Assembly: GCA_024236415.1 (NCBI GenBank)
Contig: JACKKN010000019.1
Coordinates: 7,692 to 71,691 of the forward strand
Reading direction: 5' to 3'
DNA from: Hyphomicrobiales bacterium
GTDB lineage: Bacteria > Pseudomonadota > Alphaproteobacteria > Rhodospirillales > JACKKN01
DNA: 64,000 bases
The notes beneath the pieces are model-generated. The model was not told the origin of the DNA. It ran no database searches and worked only from the letters and a program-made list of their open reading frames with translations. The translations under genes and the position numbers were made by a program. The stretch's first letter is position 1, and each line of letters begins with the position of its first letter. Shown here one piece after another: positions 44,795-53,504 of the stretch.

Positions 44795-44871
44795 AAAAGG
44801 TGCCGGGCACCTTTTATTATTTCAAATTTGTTGTACAAATCTTTTCGAATAAAAGGTGCCTGGCACCTTTT
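44795..44871. repeat. REPIN-like pair of AAAAGGTGCC palindromes
   Basis: Two 21-bp palindromes, AAAAGGTGCC-G-GGCACCTTTT (44795-44815) and the same with centre T (44851-44871), flank a 35-bp AT-rich spacer. The spacer has its own palindrome, ATTTGT-TGT-ACAAAT (44826-44840). The unit lies between the convergent ligase and recG genes. Each arm ends in a T tract in both directions, so it can work as a bidirectional terminator. The layout is that of a REPIN or small MITE. Confidence 0.8.
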
Positions 44872-44882
44872 TTCGGGAGGGG

Positions 44883-46964
44883 TTAGCCGGAGCGGAGGGA
44901 TTTGACCACGGCGTCGCGCTCGAACAGGTACAGCAGGGTGCGCAGGGCGGTGCCGCGGGGGGTCTTCAGGTCCGGGTCGCGGTCCAGGATCAGCCGGGCA
45001 TCGTCGCGGGCGGCCTGCAGGAGGTCGGCGTGGGCCGCCAGGTCGGCCAGGCGGAAGTCGGGCAGGCCGCTCTGGCGGGTGCCCAGCAGCTCGCCGGCGC
45101 CCCTCAAACGCAAATCCTCCTCGGCGATGCGGAAGCCGTCGTCGGTCTCGCGCAGGATGGTCAGGCGCGCCTTGGCCGTGTCGCCCAGCGGCGGGGCGTA
45201 CATGAGCAGGCAGGTGGATTCCCGGGCGCCGCGGCCGATGCGGCCGCGCAACTGGTGCAGCTGGGCGAGGCCGAACCGCTCGGCGTGCTCGATGACCATG
45301 ACCGTGGCCGCCGGCACGTCCACCCCCACCTCGACCACCGTGGTGGCCACCAGGATGTCCACGTCCCCATCCGCGAAGGCGGCCATGGCGGCGTCCTTGT
45401 CGCGGGCCTTCATGCGGCCGTGCACCAGCGCCGCCCGGTCGCCGAACAGGCGCGCCAGGTGGCCGTGCCGCTCCTCGGCGGCGGCCAGGTCCAGGGTCTC
45501 GGACTCCTCGACCAGGGGGCAGATCCAGAACACCTTGGCGCCGCCGTCCAGCGCCCGGGCCACGGCCGCCACCACCTCGTCCAGCCGCTCGGCGGGCAGG
45601 GCCACGGTCTTGACCGGCTTGCGCCCGGCCGGCTTCTCCAGCAGGCGCGACACGTCCATGTCGCCATAGGCGGTAAGCATCAGCGTGCGCGGGATGGGGG
45701 TGGCGGTCATGACCAGCACGTCCACCGCCCGGCCCTTGCCGGTCAGGGCCAGGCGCTGGTGCACGCCGAAGCGGTGCTGCTCGTCGATCACCGCCAGGGC
45801 CAGGTCGTGGAAATCCACGTCGGACTGGAACAGGGCGTGGGTGCCGACGACCAGGTGGATGGAGCCGTCGGCCAGGCCGGCCAGCACCGCGTCCCGGGTC
45901 CGGCCCTTGTCGCGGCTGGTCAGCAGGGCCACGGCCAGGCCCGCCTCGCGGGCCAGGGGCTCGATGGTGGCCCAGTGCTGGCGGGCCAGGATCTCGGTCG
46001 GCGCCATCAGGGCGGCCTGGGCGCCGCACTCGACGGCGTTGACCATGGCCAGCAGGGCGACCACGGTCTTGCCGGCGCCCACGTCGCCCTGCAGCAGGCG
46101 CAGCATGGCCATGTCCGAGGCCATGTCGGCGCCGATCTCGCGCAGGGCCACCTCCTGGGACGGGGTCAGGGCGAAGGGCAGGGCGTCGCGCACCTTCTGC
46201 CGCAGCTCGCCGCCGCCGCTGAGCGGCCGGCCCTTGACCCGGCGCAGGCTGCGCCGCACCAGGGCCAGGGCGAGCTGGTTGGCCAGCAGCTCGTCGTAGG
46301 CCAGGCGGGCGCGGTCCGGGGTCGCCGGCTCCAGGTCGGCGGCGTCGCCGGGGGCGTGGACGGCCAGGATGCAGTCGTGCCAGGGCCGCCAGCCGTTCTG
46401 CCTGAGGAACGCCGCGTCCTGCCATTCGGGCAGGTCCGGGGCCCGTTCCAGCGCCCCCTTGACGGCCCGGTTCATGACCTTGAGCGACAGGCCGGCGGTG
46501 AGCGGATAGACCGGCTCCACCGTCTGCAGGTCGGCCAGGTCCTTCAGCTCGCCGACGTGGTCGGGGTGGCTCATCTGCCGCTCGCCGCCGAAGGACTCGA
46601 CCCGGCCGCTGACCACCCGCACCTCGCCCTCGGGCAGGGTGCGGCGCAGGTAGTCGGGGCGGCCGTGGAAGAACACCAGGGTCAGGAACCCGGTGTCGTC
46701 GGAACAGCGCACCCGATAGGGCTGGCGCGGCCCGCGCCCGGGCTGGTGCTGGTCGACGCGGACGGTGAGGGTGGCGATGGCGCCGACCTCGGCCTCGGCC
46801 ACCTTGGGGGCGTAGCGGCGGTCGATGATCCCCGTGGGCAGGTGCCACAGCAGGTCGACCACGTGGCCGCCGGCCACCTTCTCGACCAGCTTGCCGACCT
46901 TGGGCCCGACCCCCTTCAGGTCCGTGGGGGCGGCGAACAGGGGGAACAGGATTTCCGGACGCAT
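44883..46964 (-). CDS. recG: ATP-dependent DNA helicase RecG
   Basis: 693 residues from ATG 46964. The N-terminal wedge/OB domain (about 1-250) has DLKGVGPKVGKLVEKV and DLLWHLPTGIIDRR. The SF2 helicase core has Walker A GDVGAGKTVVALL, Walker B DEQHRFGVHQR, TATPIPRT, and motif VI QLRGRIGRG. The C-terminus carries the TRG segment DLRLRGAGELLGTRQSG. RecG remodels stalled replication forks and Holliday junctions. It is divergent from sdhE, in the recG-sdhE-mfd arrangement common in alphaproteobacteria; the REPIN-like element is directly downstream. Confidence 0.96.
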   Translation of the reverse strand: MRPEILFPLFAAPTDLKGVGPKVGKLVEKVAGGHVVDLLWHLPTGIIDRRYAPKVAEAEVGAIATLTVRVDQHQPGRGPRQPYRVRCSDDTGFLTLVFFHGRPDYLRRTLPEGEVRVVSGRVESFGGERQMSHPDHVGELKDLADLQTVEPVYPLTAGLSLKVMNRAVKGALERAPDLPEWQDAAFLRQNGWRPWHDCILAVHAPGDAADLEPATPDRARLAYDELLANQLALALVRRSLRRVKGRPLSGGGELRQKVRDALPFALTPSQEVALREIGADMASDMAMLRLLQGDVGAGKTVVALLAMVNAVECGAQAALMAPTEILARQHWATIEPLAREAGLAVALLTSRDKGRTRDAVLAGLADGSIHLVVGTHALFQSDVDFHDLALAVIDEQHRFGVHQRLALTGKGRAVDVLVMTATPIPRTLMLTAYGDMDVSRLLEKPAGRKPVKTVALPAERLDEVVAAVARALDGGAKVFWICPLVEESETLDLAAAEERHGHLARLFGDRAALVHGRMKARDKDAAMAAFADGDVDILVATTVVEVGVDVPAATVMVIEHAERFGLAQLHQLRGRIGRGARESTCLLMYAPPLGDTAKARLTILRETDDGFRIAEEDLRLRGAGELLGTRQSGLPDFRLADLAAHADLLQAARDDARLILDRDPDLKTPRGTALRTLLYLFERDAVVKSLRSG

Positions 46965-47043
46965 GGGCGCAGGCCGTGGCTGACAGGGACGACGGAAGCC
47001 ACTATACCCTAGTGCCCGACCGCTCGACAGGTTGAGACAACCC

Positions 47044-47298
47044 ATGGACGACAAGCGACGCAAGCGCCTGCGCTTCCGCTGCCACCATTGCGGCATGCAC
47101 GAGAACGACATCCTGTTCGGCCGCCTGGCCGACCGCCACCTGGCGGCCATGGACGACGGCCAGCTGACCCGCCTGGAAGCCCTGCTGGAGCAGAACGACG
47201 TCGATCTGTTCAACTGGATCACCGGCACCGCGCCGGTGCCGGCGGACTTCGACCATGACGTAATGGGTTTGTTGCAGGACATCAACAAAGAACTGTAG
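47044..47298 (+). CDS. sdhE: FAD assembly factor SdhE
   Basis: 84 residues from ATG 47044. The small helical-bundle protein promotes covalent attachment of FAD to succinate dehydrogenase. Family landmarks are RRKRLRFRC, the RGxxE-like segment here as CGMHE, and the C-terminal LLEQNDVDLFNWI. The Arg of the RGxxE motif is replaced by Cys, while the Gly and Glu that matter most in E. coli SdhE remain. It is divergent from recG and 4 bp ahead of mfd; both suit the known synteny. Confidence 0.9.
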   Translation: MDDKRRKRLRFRCHHCGMHENDILFGRLADRHLAAMDDGQLTRLEALLEQNDVDLFNWITGTAPVPADFDHDVMGLLQDINKEL

Positions 47299-47302
47299 TT
47301 CG

Positions 47303-50300
47303 TTGAAAAATATTACTGACATTCTGAAGTTTGCGGGACGCACCACGATCGCCGGCGCGCCCGGCGGGGTCGACTCCCTGGTCCTGGCCGACCTGGCCCG
47401 GGCGGCGGCGGCGGCCGGCGCCCAGGGCGTGGTGTTCGTCGCCCGCGACGACCGGCGCCTGGCCGAGGCGGCGGCGGCCCTGGCCTTCTTCGCGCCGGAC
47501 CTGGAATGCCTGGAGTTCCCGGCCTGGGACTGCCTGCCCTACGACCGCGTGTCCCCCAACGTGGAGATCGTGGCCCGGCGCATCGACACCCTGACCCGCC
47601 TGCTGCACCCGCGGCCGGGGCGGGTGCTGCTGACCACGGTCTCGGCCCTGTTGCAGAGGGTGCCGCCGCAGGCGGTGCTGGGGCAGGGGGTGCTGGCGGC
47701 CCGGGTCGGCGAGCGCCTGGACCCCGAGGACCTGGTGGCCTTCCTGCAGCGCAACGGATACGGCCGCGCCCAGACGGTCATGGAGCCCGGCGAGTACGCC
47801 GTGCGCGGCGGCATCATCGACCTGTTCGCCACCGGCGACGACGAGCCCCTGCGGCTGGATTTCTTCGGCGACGAGCTGGAGGCCGTGCGCGCCTTCGACC
47901 CCACCACCCAGCGCACCCACGCCGACGACGGACAGGTCCGCCGCGACGGGTTCACGGTCAAGCCGGTCAGCGAGGTGTTCCTGGACCCGGATTCGGTGTC
48001 GCGCTTCCGCTCGCGCTACCGCGAGCTGTTCGGCGCCGCCAAGGCCGACGACGCGCTCTATCAGGCGGTCAGCGAGGGGGTGCGCCACATGGGCATGGAG
48101 CACTGGCTGCCCCTGTTCCACGACCGACTGGAAACCCTGTTCGACTACGCCGCCGGCTGGCCCGCGGTGCTGGACCACCAGGGTGAGGAGGCGCGGGATT
48201 CGCGCCTCGACCTGATCGTCGAGTACTACGCGGCGCGGCGCGACCTGGCCGGCTCGGGCCTGGGCGCCGTGGGCGGGGTCTACAACCCGGTGCCGCCCGA
48301 GTCCCTGTTCCTGGACCTGGCGCAGTGGGACGGCCTGCTGGCCGAGCGGCCGGTGGGCCTGCTCAGCCCGTTCCGCATCCCCGAGGGCCCCGGCGTGGTG
48401 GATGCCGGCGGCCGCGCCGGGCACAGCTTCGCCGACGCCCGGGTGCAGGAGAAGGTCAACGTGTTCGACGCCGTGCGCGGCCACGTCGAATCCCTGCGCG
48501 CCGGCCGCCGGGTGGTGGTGGCGGCCCTGAGCAACGGTTCGCGCGAGCGCCTGCGCGCGGTGCTGGTGGAGCATGGGGTGGGCGGCCTGGCCACGGCGCC
48601 GGACTGGGCCGCGGCCCGGGCCCTGCCGGCCGACACCGTGGCCATGGTGGTGCTGGACCTGGAACGCGGGTTCGAGACCGGCGACCTGGCGGTGCTGACC
48701 GAGCAGGACATCCTGGGCGAGCGCCTGTCGCGCCCGTCGCGGCGGCGCATCCGGCCCGAGAACTTCATCACCGAGACCTCGACCCTGGCCGAGGGCGACC
48801 TGGTGGTGCACGTGAACCACGGCATCGGCCGCTACGACGGGCTGGTGACGCTGGAGGTGCTGGGCGCGCCCCACGACTGCCTGCGGGTGCTGTATGCCGG
48901 CGACGACAAGCTGTTCCTGCCGGTCGAGAACATCGACCTGCTCAGCCGCTACGGGTCCGAAACGGCGGGGGCGCAACTGGACAAGCTGGGCGGCGCCGGC
49001 TGGCAGGCGCGCAAGGCCAAGCTGAAACAGCGGGTGCGCGACATGGCCGAGGAGCTGATCGGCGTCGCCGCCGCCCGGGCCCTGCGCCAGAGCCCCCGCG
49101 CCACCCCGCCCGCCGGCCTGTTCGACGAGTTCTGCGCCCGCTTCCCCTTTTCCGAGACCGACGACCAGGGCCGCGCCATCGACGAGGTGCTGGCCGACCT
49201 GGCCGGCGGCAGGCCCACCGACCGCCTGGTGTGCGGCGACGTCGGCTTCGGCAAGACCGAGGTCGCCCTGCGCGCCGCCTTCGTCATGGCCATGTCCGGG
49301 CGCCAGGTGGCCCTGGTGGTGCCGACCACCCTGCTGTGCCGCCAGCACTACCTGAACTTCGCCGCCCGCTTCGCCGACATGCCGGTGCGGGTGGCGCAGC
49401 TTTCCCGCCTAGTCTCGGCCAAGGACCTGCGCGCCGCCAAGGAGGAGATCGCCAAGGGCACCGTGGACATCGCCATCGGCACCCACGCCCTGCTGGCCAA
49501 GGACGTGCGGTTCCGCGACCTGGGGCTGCTGATCGTCGACGAGGAGCAGCACTTCGGCGTCGCCCACAAGGAGAAGCTGAAGAAGCTGAAATCCGACGTC
49601 CACGTGCTGACCCTGACCGCCACCCCGATCCCGCGCACCCTGCAACTGGCCCTGACCGGGGTGCGCGAGATGAGCCTGATCGCCACCCCGCCGGTGGACC
49701 GCCTGGCGGTGCGCACCTTCGTCCTGCCGTTCGACCCGGTGGTGATCCGCGAGGCCCTGATGCGCGAGCGCCACCGCGGCGGGCAGACCTTCTACGTCTG
49801 CCCCCGGATCGAGGACCTGGACGGCCTGGTCACCCGCCTGGGCGAGCTGGTGCCCGAGCTGCGCCTGGGGGTGGCCCACGGGCGCATGGCGGCCAAGGAC
49901 CTGGAGGACGTGGTCGGCAAGTTCTACGACGGCGCCTTCGACATCCTGCTGTCCACCAACATCATCGAATCGGGGCTCGACCTGCCGTCGGTCAACACCA
50001 TCGTCATCCACCGCGCCGACATGTTCGGGCTGGCCCAGCTGTATCAGCTGCGTGGCCGGGTCGGGCGGTCCAAGGTCCGCGCCTACGCCTACCTGACCCT
50101 GCCGCCGCGGCAGAAGATCACGCCGTCGGCCGAGCGCCGGCTGGAGGTCATGCAGACCCTGGACACCCTGGGCGCCGGCTTCACCCTGGCCAGCCACGAC
50201 CTGGACATCCGCGGCGCCGGCAACCTGCTGGGCGAGGAGCAGTCGGGCCACATCCGCGAGGTCGGCATCGAGCTCTACCAGCAGATGCTGGAGGAGGCCG

Positions 50301-50797
50301 TGGCCGAGGCCCGCGGCAGCGACGGCGCCGGCGCCGGCGAGGAGGACTGGAGCCCGCAGATCGGCCTGGGCATGCCGGTGCTGATCCCCGAGGACTACAT
50401 CGCCGACCTGACCGTGCGCCTGGGCCTCTACCGCCGGGTCGCCCTGCTGACCGAGGCCGCCGAGATCGAGGACTTCGCCGCCGAGCTGATCGACCGCTTC
50501 GGCCCCATCCCCGACGAGGTCGAGAACCTGCTGCAGACCATCGCCATCAAGCACCTGTGCCGCCAGGCCGGGGTCGAGAAGGTGGACGCCGGGCCCAAGG
50601 GGGCGGTGGTGACCTTCCGCAACAACGACTTCGCCAACCCGGCCGGGCTGGTCCAGTTCATCACCGCCCAGGCCGGCACGGCCAAGCTGCGCCCCGATCA
50701 CCGGCTGGTGCTGATCCGCGACTGGACCACGCCGCCGCGGCGGCTGGAGGGGGTGCGCCGCCTGCTGCGCGACCTGGCGGCGGCGGCCGAGACCTGA
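47303..50797 (+). CDS. mfd: transcription-repair coupling factor Mfd
   Basis: 1164 residues, full family length, from TTG 47303. The N-terminal UvrB-like part (about 1-330) is followed by the RNA polymerase-interacting domain (DLVVHVNHGIGRYDGL). The RecG-like motor has Walker A GDVGFGKTEVALRAAF, DEEQHFGVAHKEKLK, TATPIPRTL and QLRGRVGRSK, with the TRG motif DLDIRGAGNLLGEEQSG. The C-terminal regulatory domain closes the protein. It removes stalled RNA polymerase and recruits UvrA. The start codon is TTG, 4 bp after sdhE, without a strong ribosome site, so expression may depend on coupling. Confidence 0.96.
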   Translation: MKNITDILKFAGRTTIAGAPGGVDSLVLADLARAAAAAGAQGVVFVARDDRRLAEAAAALAFFAPDLECLEFPAWDCLPYDRVSPNVEIVARRIDTLTRLLHPRPGRVLLTTVSALLQRVPPQAVLGQGVLAARVGERLDPEDLVAFLQRNGYGRAQTVMEPGEYAVRGGIIDLFATGDDEPLRLDFFGDELEAVRAFDPTTQRTHADDGQVRRDGFTVKPVSEVFLDPDSVSRFRSRYRELFGAAKADDALYQAVSEGVRHMGMEHWLPLFHDRLETLFDYAAGWPAVLDHQGEEARDSRLDLIVEYYAARRDLAGSGLGAVGGVYNPVPPESLFLDLAQWDGLLAERPVGLLSPFRIPEGPGVVDAGGRAGHSFADARVQEKVNVFDAVRGHVESLRAGRRVVVAALSNGSRERLRAVLVEHGVGGLATAPDWAAARALPADTVAMVVLDLERGFETGDLAVLTEQDILGERLSRPSRRRIRPENFITETSTLAEGDLVVHVNHGIGRYDGLVTLEVLGAPHDCLRVLYAGDDKLFLPVENIDLLSRYGSETAGAQLDKLGGAGWQARKAKLKQRVRDMAEELIGVAAARALRQSPRATPPAGLFDEFCARFPFSETDDQGRAIDEVLADLAGGRPTDRLVCGDVGFGKTEVALRAAFVMAMSGRQVALVVPTTLLCRQHYLNFAARFADMPVRVAQLSRLVSAKDLRAAKEEIAKGTVDIAIGTHALLAKDVRFRDLGLLIVDEEQHFGVAHKEKLKKLKSDVHVLTLTATPIPRTLQLALTGVREMSLIATPPVDRLAVRTFVLPFDPVVIREALMRERHRGGQTFYVCPRIEDLDGLVTRLGELVPELRLGVAHGRMAAKDLEDVVGKFYDGAFDILLSTNIIESGLDLPSVNTIVIHRADMFGLAQLYQLRGRVGRSKVRAYAYLTLPPRQKITPSAERRLEVMQTLDTLGAGFTLASHDLDIRGAGNLLGEEQSGHIREVGIELYQQMLEEAVAEARGSDGAGAGEEDWSPQIGLGMPVLIPEDYIADLTVRLGLYRRVALLTEAAEIEDFAAELIDRFGPIPDEVENLLQTIAIKHLCRQAGVEKVDAGPKGAVVTFRNNDFANPAGLVQFITAQAGTAKLRPDHRLVLIRDWTTPPRRLEGVRRLLRDLAAAAET

Positions 50798-50820
50798 CCG
50801 CCGAACGGGACCAAAGAAAA

Positions 50821-50845
50821 GCGGCCCACCGGGGCGGTGGGCCGC
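50821..50845 (-). terminator. terminator of the candidate small RNA
   Basis: A 10-bp perfect stem (50821-50830 with 50836-50845) with a five-base loop is followed on the minus strand by TTTTCTTT. On the plus strand no T run follows, so it serves a minus-strand transcript, not mfd. It directly follows the structured region at 50845-51004. Confidence 0.8.
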
Positions 50846-51004
50846 TCGATCTCGCGTAACCCCGAGGGCAGCGGGAGGTCACGCAATTTATGGCGTCAAT
50901 CCCTGGGCCGGTCTGGTAGGGGGAACCTTTGCGGCCGTTAGCGGTAGAGACGCTATGTCCCATTCTTAGCAAACCCCGTGCCAGAAATAGGTCTCGCATC
51001 GAAT
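50845..51004 (-). ncRNA. candidate structured small RNA (160 nt)
   Basis: The 370-bp gap between mfd and creA carries no open gene. Its minus strand can fold into a closing stem (51004-50998 with 50850-50845, then GCG/CGC and GACC/GGUU after a bulge). It also forms a long apical arm of CUGG/CCAG, GGGG/CCCC and UUUGC/GCAAA, ending in a UAGCG hairpin (50939-50955). An alternative hairpin, GCGUGACC/GGUUACGC (50854-50884), competes with the closing stem. A terminator with a U tail follows. Size and the switch between two folds recall 6S RNA, but I see no decisive match. No clear promoter was found. Confidence 0.5.
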
Positions 51005-51167
51005 CAACCACTTATCGGCAAGGCGCCCCCTTTGCCACCGGTCGGTTGTAAAAAAAGTCGACGCCGATTGCGGTCCGCACGGTGGTGGATGCGGGCTGGC
51101 CTTCGCCGGCCGCGCGTGGTTTGATCCGCGCAACCGCTGACAGCCAAGCAAATCGGGAAAGGATGCC

Positions 51168-51659
51168 ATGGCACGGACAAGGAACACGGGCGCGGCGCGG
51201 GCCGCCCTGGGCGCGGTCGCCCTGGCGGCCGCGGCCCTGGTCGCCGGCGCCGCGGCGGGCGAGGAGATCGGTCACGTGGACACGGTCTTCAAGCTGCTGG
51301 GACCGGACCACAAGATCGTCATCGAGGCCTTCGACGACCCCAAGATCCAGGGCGTGGCCTGCCACCTGAGCCGGGCCAAGAAGGGCGGGCTGAGCGGCGC
51401 CGTGGGCCTGGCCGAGGATCCGTCGGACGCCTCCATCGCCTGCCGCCAGGTGGGGCCCATCAAGGTCCTCGAGGAGCTGGAGGACGGCGAGGAGGTGTTC
51501 GGCAAGCGCACGTCGGTGATCTTCAAGCGCCTGCACGTGGTCCGCTTCATGGACAAGCGGCGCAACGTGCTGGTCTACCTGGCCTACAGCGACAAGGTGA
51601 TCGAGGGCAGCCCCAAGAACGCCATCTCGACGGTGCCGATCATGCCGTGGCGAGAGTAG
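51168..51659 (+). CDS. creA: CreA-family protein
   Basis: 163 residues with a signal peptide (about 1-30). The mature part is typical CreA: GHVDTVFKLLGPDHKIVIEAFDDPKIQGVACHLSRAKKGG, spanning the conserved cysteine region, then CRQVGPI, VFGKRTSVIFKRLHVVRFMD and LVYLAYSDKVIEGSPKNAISTVPI. CreA is a widespread periplasmic protein of unknown biochemistry. Its 3' end overlaps the convergent FrnE-like gene by 20 bp. Confidence 0.92.
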   Translation: MARTRNTGAARAALGAVALAAAALVAGAAAGEEIGHVDTVFKLLGPDHKIVIEAFDDPKIQGVACHLSRAKKGGLSGAVGLAEDPSDASIACRQVGPIKVLEELEDGEEVFGKRTSVIFKRLHVVRFMDKRRNVLVYLAYSDKVIEGSPKNAISTVPIMPWRE

Positions 51660-52353
51660 GGGCGGGGTCCTCGATGCCGGCCACGTCCAGGACCCGGGCC
51701 AGGATCTTGGGTTCCTGGGCGCCGGAGATGACCATGTGGCCGTTGAACAGGTACGACGGCACGCCGTTGATGCCCAGGCGGTGGGCGGCGGCGTTCTGCT
51801 CGTAGATGCCGGCCACGTCGACGTCGCTTTCCAGGTAGGCGTGCAGCTCCTCGTAGGGCAGGCCCAGGTCGGTGCCGATGCGCATCAGCACCGCCGGGTC
51901 GCCGATGTCCTGGCCCTTCAGGAAATAGGCCGTGAACAGGGCCTCCACCGCCACCGGCGCCAGGTCGCGGGTGGCGGCGAAGCGCACCATGCGGTGGGCG
52001 TCCACGGTGTTGGGGGTGCGGGCGATGCGGTCGAAGGCGAAGTTGATCTCCACCGACAGGCCGGCCTCGCCGATGGCCCCGAACACGCGGCGCACCCGCT
52101 GCTCGCTGCCGAACTTCTTGATCAGGTAGGCGGTGCGGTCGATGCCCTCGGGCGGCAGTTCGGGGTTCAGCAGGAAGGGCAGCCAGCGGATCTCGACCGG
52201 CCGGCGGTCCGGGTCGCGGCGCCGCCCCGGCGGGCGGGCGCGTTCGGCGGCCGAGGCCGGCACCATGCCGCGCAGGGCCAGGGCCTTTTCCAGCCGGCGC
52301 TTGCCGATGAAGCACCAGGGGCAGGCCGGATCGTAGATGACGCCGATGTCCAT
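51640..52353 (-). CDS. DsbA-family FrnE-like oxidoreductase
   Basis: 237 residues without a signal peptide. Thioredoxin fold with CPWC (11-14) in YDPACPWCFIGKRRLEKAL and the late GINGVPSYLFNGHMVISGAQEP, which carries the cis-proline. This is the FrnE/2-hydroxychromene-carboxylate-isomerase-like group of cytoplasmic DsbA relatives. They act as thiol-disulfide oxidoreductases or isomerases, with no fixed substrate. It is convergent with creA. The upstream gap has an AT-rich stretch (52396-52432) likely to carry its promoter. Confidence 0.9.
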   Translation of the reverse strand: MDIGVIYDPACPWCFIGKRRLEKALALRGMVPASAAERARPPGRRRDPDRRPVEIRWLPFLLNPELPPEGIDRTAYLIKKFGSEQRVRRVFGAIGEAGLSVEINFAFDRIARTPNTVDAHRMVRFAATRDLAPVAVEALFTAYFLKGQDIGDPAVLMRIGTDLGLPYEELHAYLESDVDVAGIYEQNAAAHRLGINGVPSYLFNGHMVISGAQEPKILARVLDVAGIEDPAPTLATA

Positions 52354-52560
52354 TTTGCCGCCGCTTTCCCCACGCCGCCGTCGCGGCGCGAAATCGGTTT
52401 AACAACGTTTTGATATCGTTTAATTATAAATCGACGGGTCCGCCAGCACAAAAAGGACACCGGGGATTTCGCCGGAACCGGCTGAACAGGCCTTTCTGGA
52501 GAGGTAGAATACCGAACGCCGCGCCGCCCTGGCGGCGCGCAGGCAGGGGAGTAGAAGACG

Positions 52561-53382
52561 ATGAAAAAGGTACTGATCATCATCGGCGTGCTGATCGTGA
52601 TCGCCGGCGGCGTGGGCTATTACTTCTTCTCGAATCTGGATTCGCTGATCAAGCAGGCGGTCGAGAAGTACGGCACCGAGATCACCAAGGCCGACGTGAC
52701 GCTGAACAAGGTCGAGCTGTCGCTGACCTCGGGCGAGGGCGCCCTGCACGGGCTGACCGTCGGCAACCCGGCCGGGTACAAGACCGACAGCGCGTTCCGT
52801 CTGGGCACGGTCAGCGTCAAGGTGGACACCGCCACCGTCACCGCGGACCCGGTGGTGATCAAGGAGATCGTGGTCGACGGGCCCGAGGTCACCTACGAGC
52901 TGGGCGGCGATGCCGGCAGCAACGTGCAGCAGCTGCAGAAGAACGTGAACGACTACGTCGGTCCGGGCGGCGAATCCAAGGACAGCGGCGGCGGACCCAA
53001 GCTGATCATCGAGCACCTGTACGTGCGCAACGGCAAGGTCAACGTCGCCTCCACGGCCCTGGCCGGCAAGAAGCTGGGCGCCGGCCTGCCCGAAATCCAC
53101 CTGACCGACATCGGCAAGGACAAGCAGGGCGCCACCCCCGGCGAGGTCGCCGAGAAGGTCATGGCCAGCCTCAGCCAGGGCATCGGCAAGGCCGTCAGCG
53201 GCCTCGGCCTGGACAAGCTGAAGGGCGCCGTGACCGAAGGCATCGGCAAGGCCCAGGAGACCCTGAAGGAGGGCGCCGGCGGCGTCACCAAGTCCCTGCA
53301 GGAGGGCACCGGCGGTGCCACCGGCGGCATCAAGGAAGGCGTCGGGGACGCCGGCAAGAAGCTGAAGAAGCTGTTCGACTGA
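52561..53382 (+). CDS. AsmA-like membrane-anchored protein with C-terminal repeats
   Basis: 273 residues. A membrane helix (about 3-23, KKVLIIIGVLIVIAGGVGYYFF) is followed by an AsmA-type region (about 25-190): FRLGTVSVKVDTATV, KEIVVDGPEVTYEL, LIIEHLYVRNGKVNV. The last 75 residues are an amphipathic Gly/Ala/Lys stretch of roughly 11-residue units (KLKGAVTEGIGK, AQETLKEGAGGV, TKSLQEGTGGATGG, IKEGVGDAGKKL), like LEA-type helices. AsmA relatives are thought to carry lipids between membranes. It lies 122 bp ahead of the response regulator gene. Confidence 0.8.
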   Translation: MKKVLIIIGVLIVIAGGVGYYFFSNLDSLIKQAVEKYGTEITKADVTLNKVELSLTSGEGALHGLTVGNPAGYKTDSAFRLGTVSVKVDTATVTADPVVIKEIVVDGPEVTYELGGDAGSNVQQLQKNVNDYVGPGGESKDSGGGPKLIIEHLYVRNGKVNVASTALAGKKLGAGLPEIHLTDIGKDKQGATPGEVAEKVMASLSQGIGKAVSGLGLDKLKGAVTEGIGKAQETLKEGAGGVTKSLQEGTGGATGGIKEGVGDAGKKLKKLFD

Positions 53383-53504
53383 GCGGCGCCGAAAAGCCGC
53401 CCCGGCCCCTCCGGCGGTCGGGGTGGCGGCGATAAGGCCGGAGCAAGGGAAACGGGCCGGTCCCCGGGAGCGGGCCGGCCGCGGAATTGGAGACTGAGCG
53501 GGGC

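Noticed and set aside
50821..50845. Hairpin as a terminator of mfd
   Set aside because: No T run follows on the plus strand, while the minus strand has TTTTCTTT, so it belongs to a minus-strand transcript.
50966..51187. 73-codon frame on the minus strand upstream of creA
   Set aside because: Overlaps the structured RNA region and the creA start; no ribosome site or domain.
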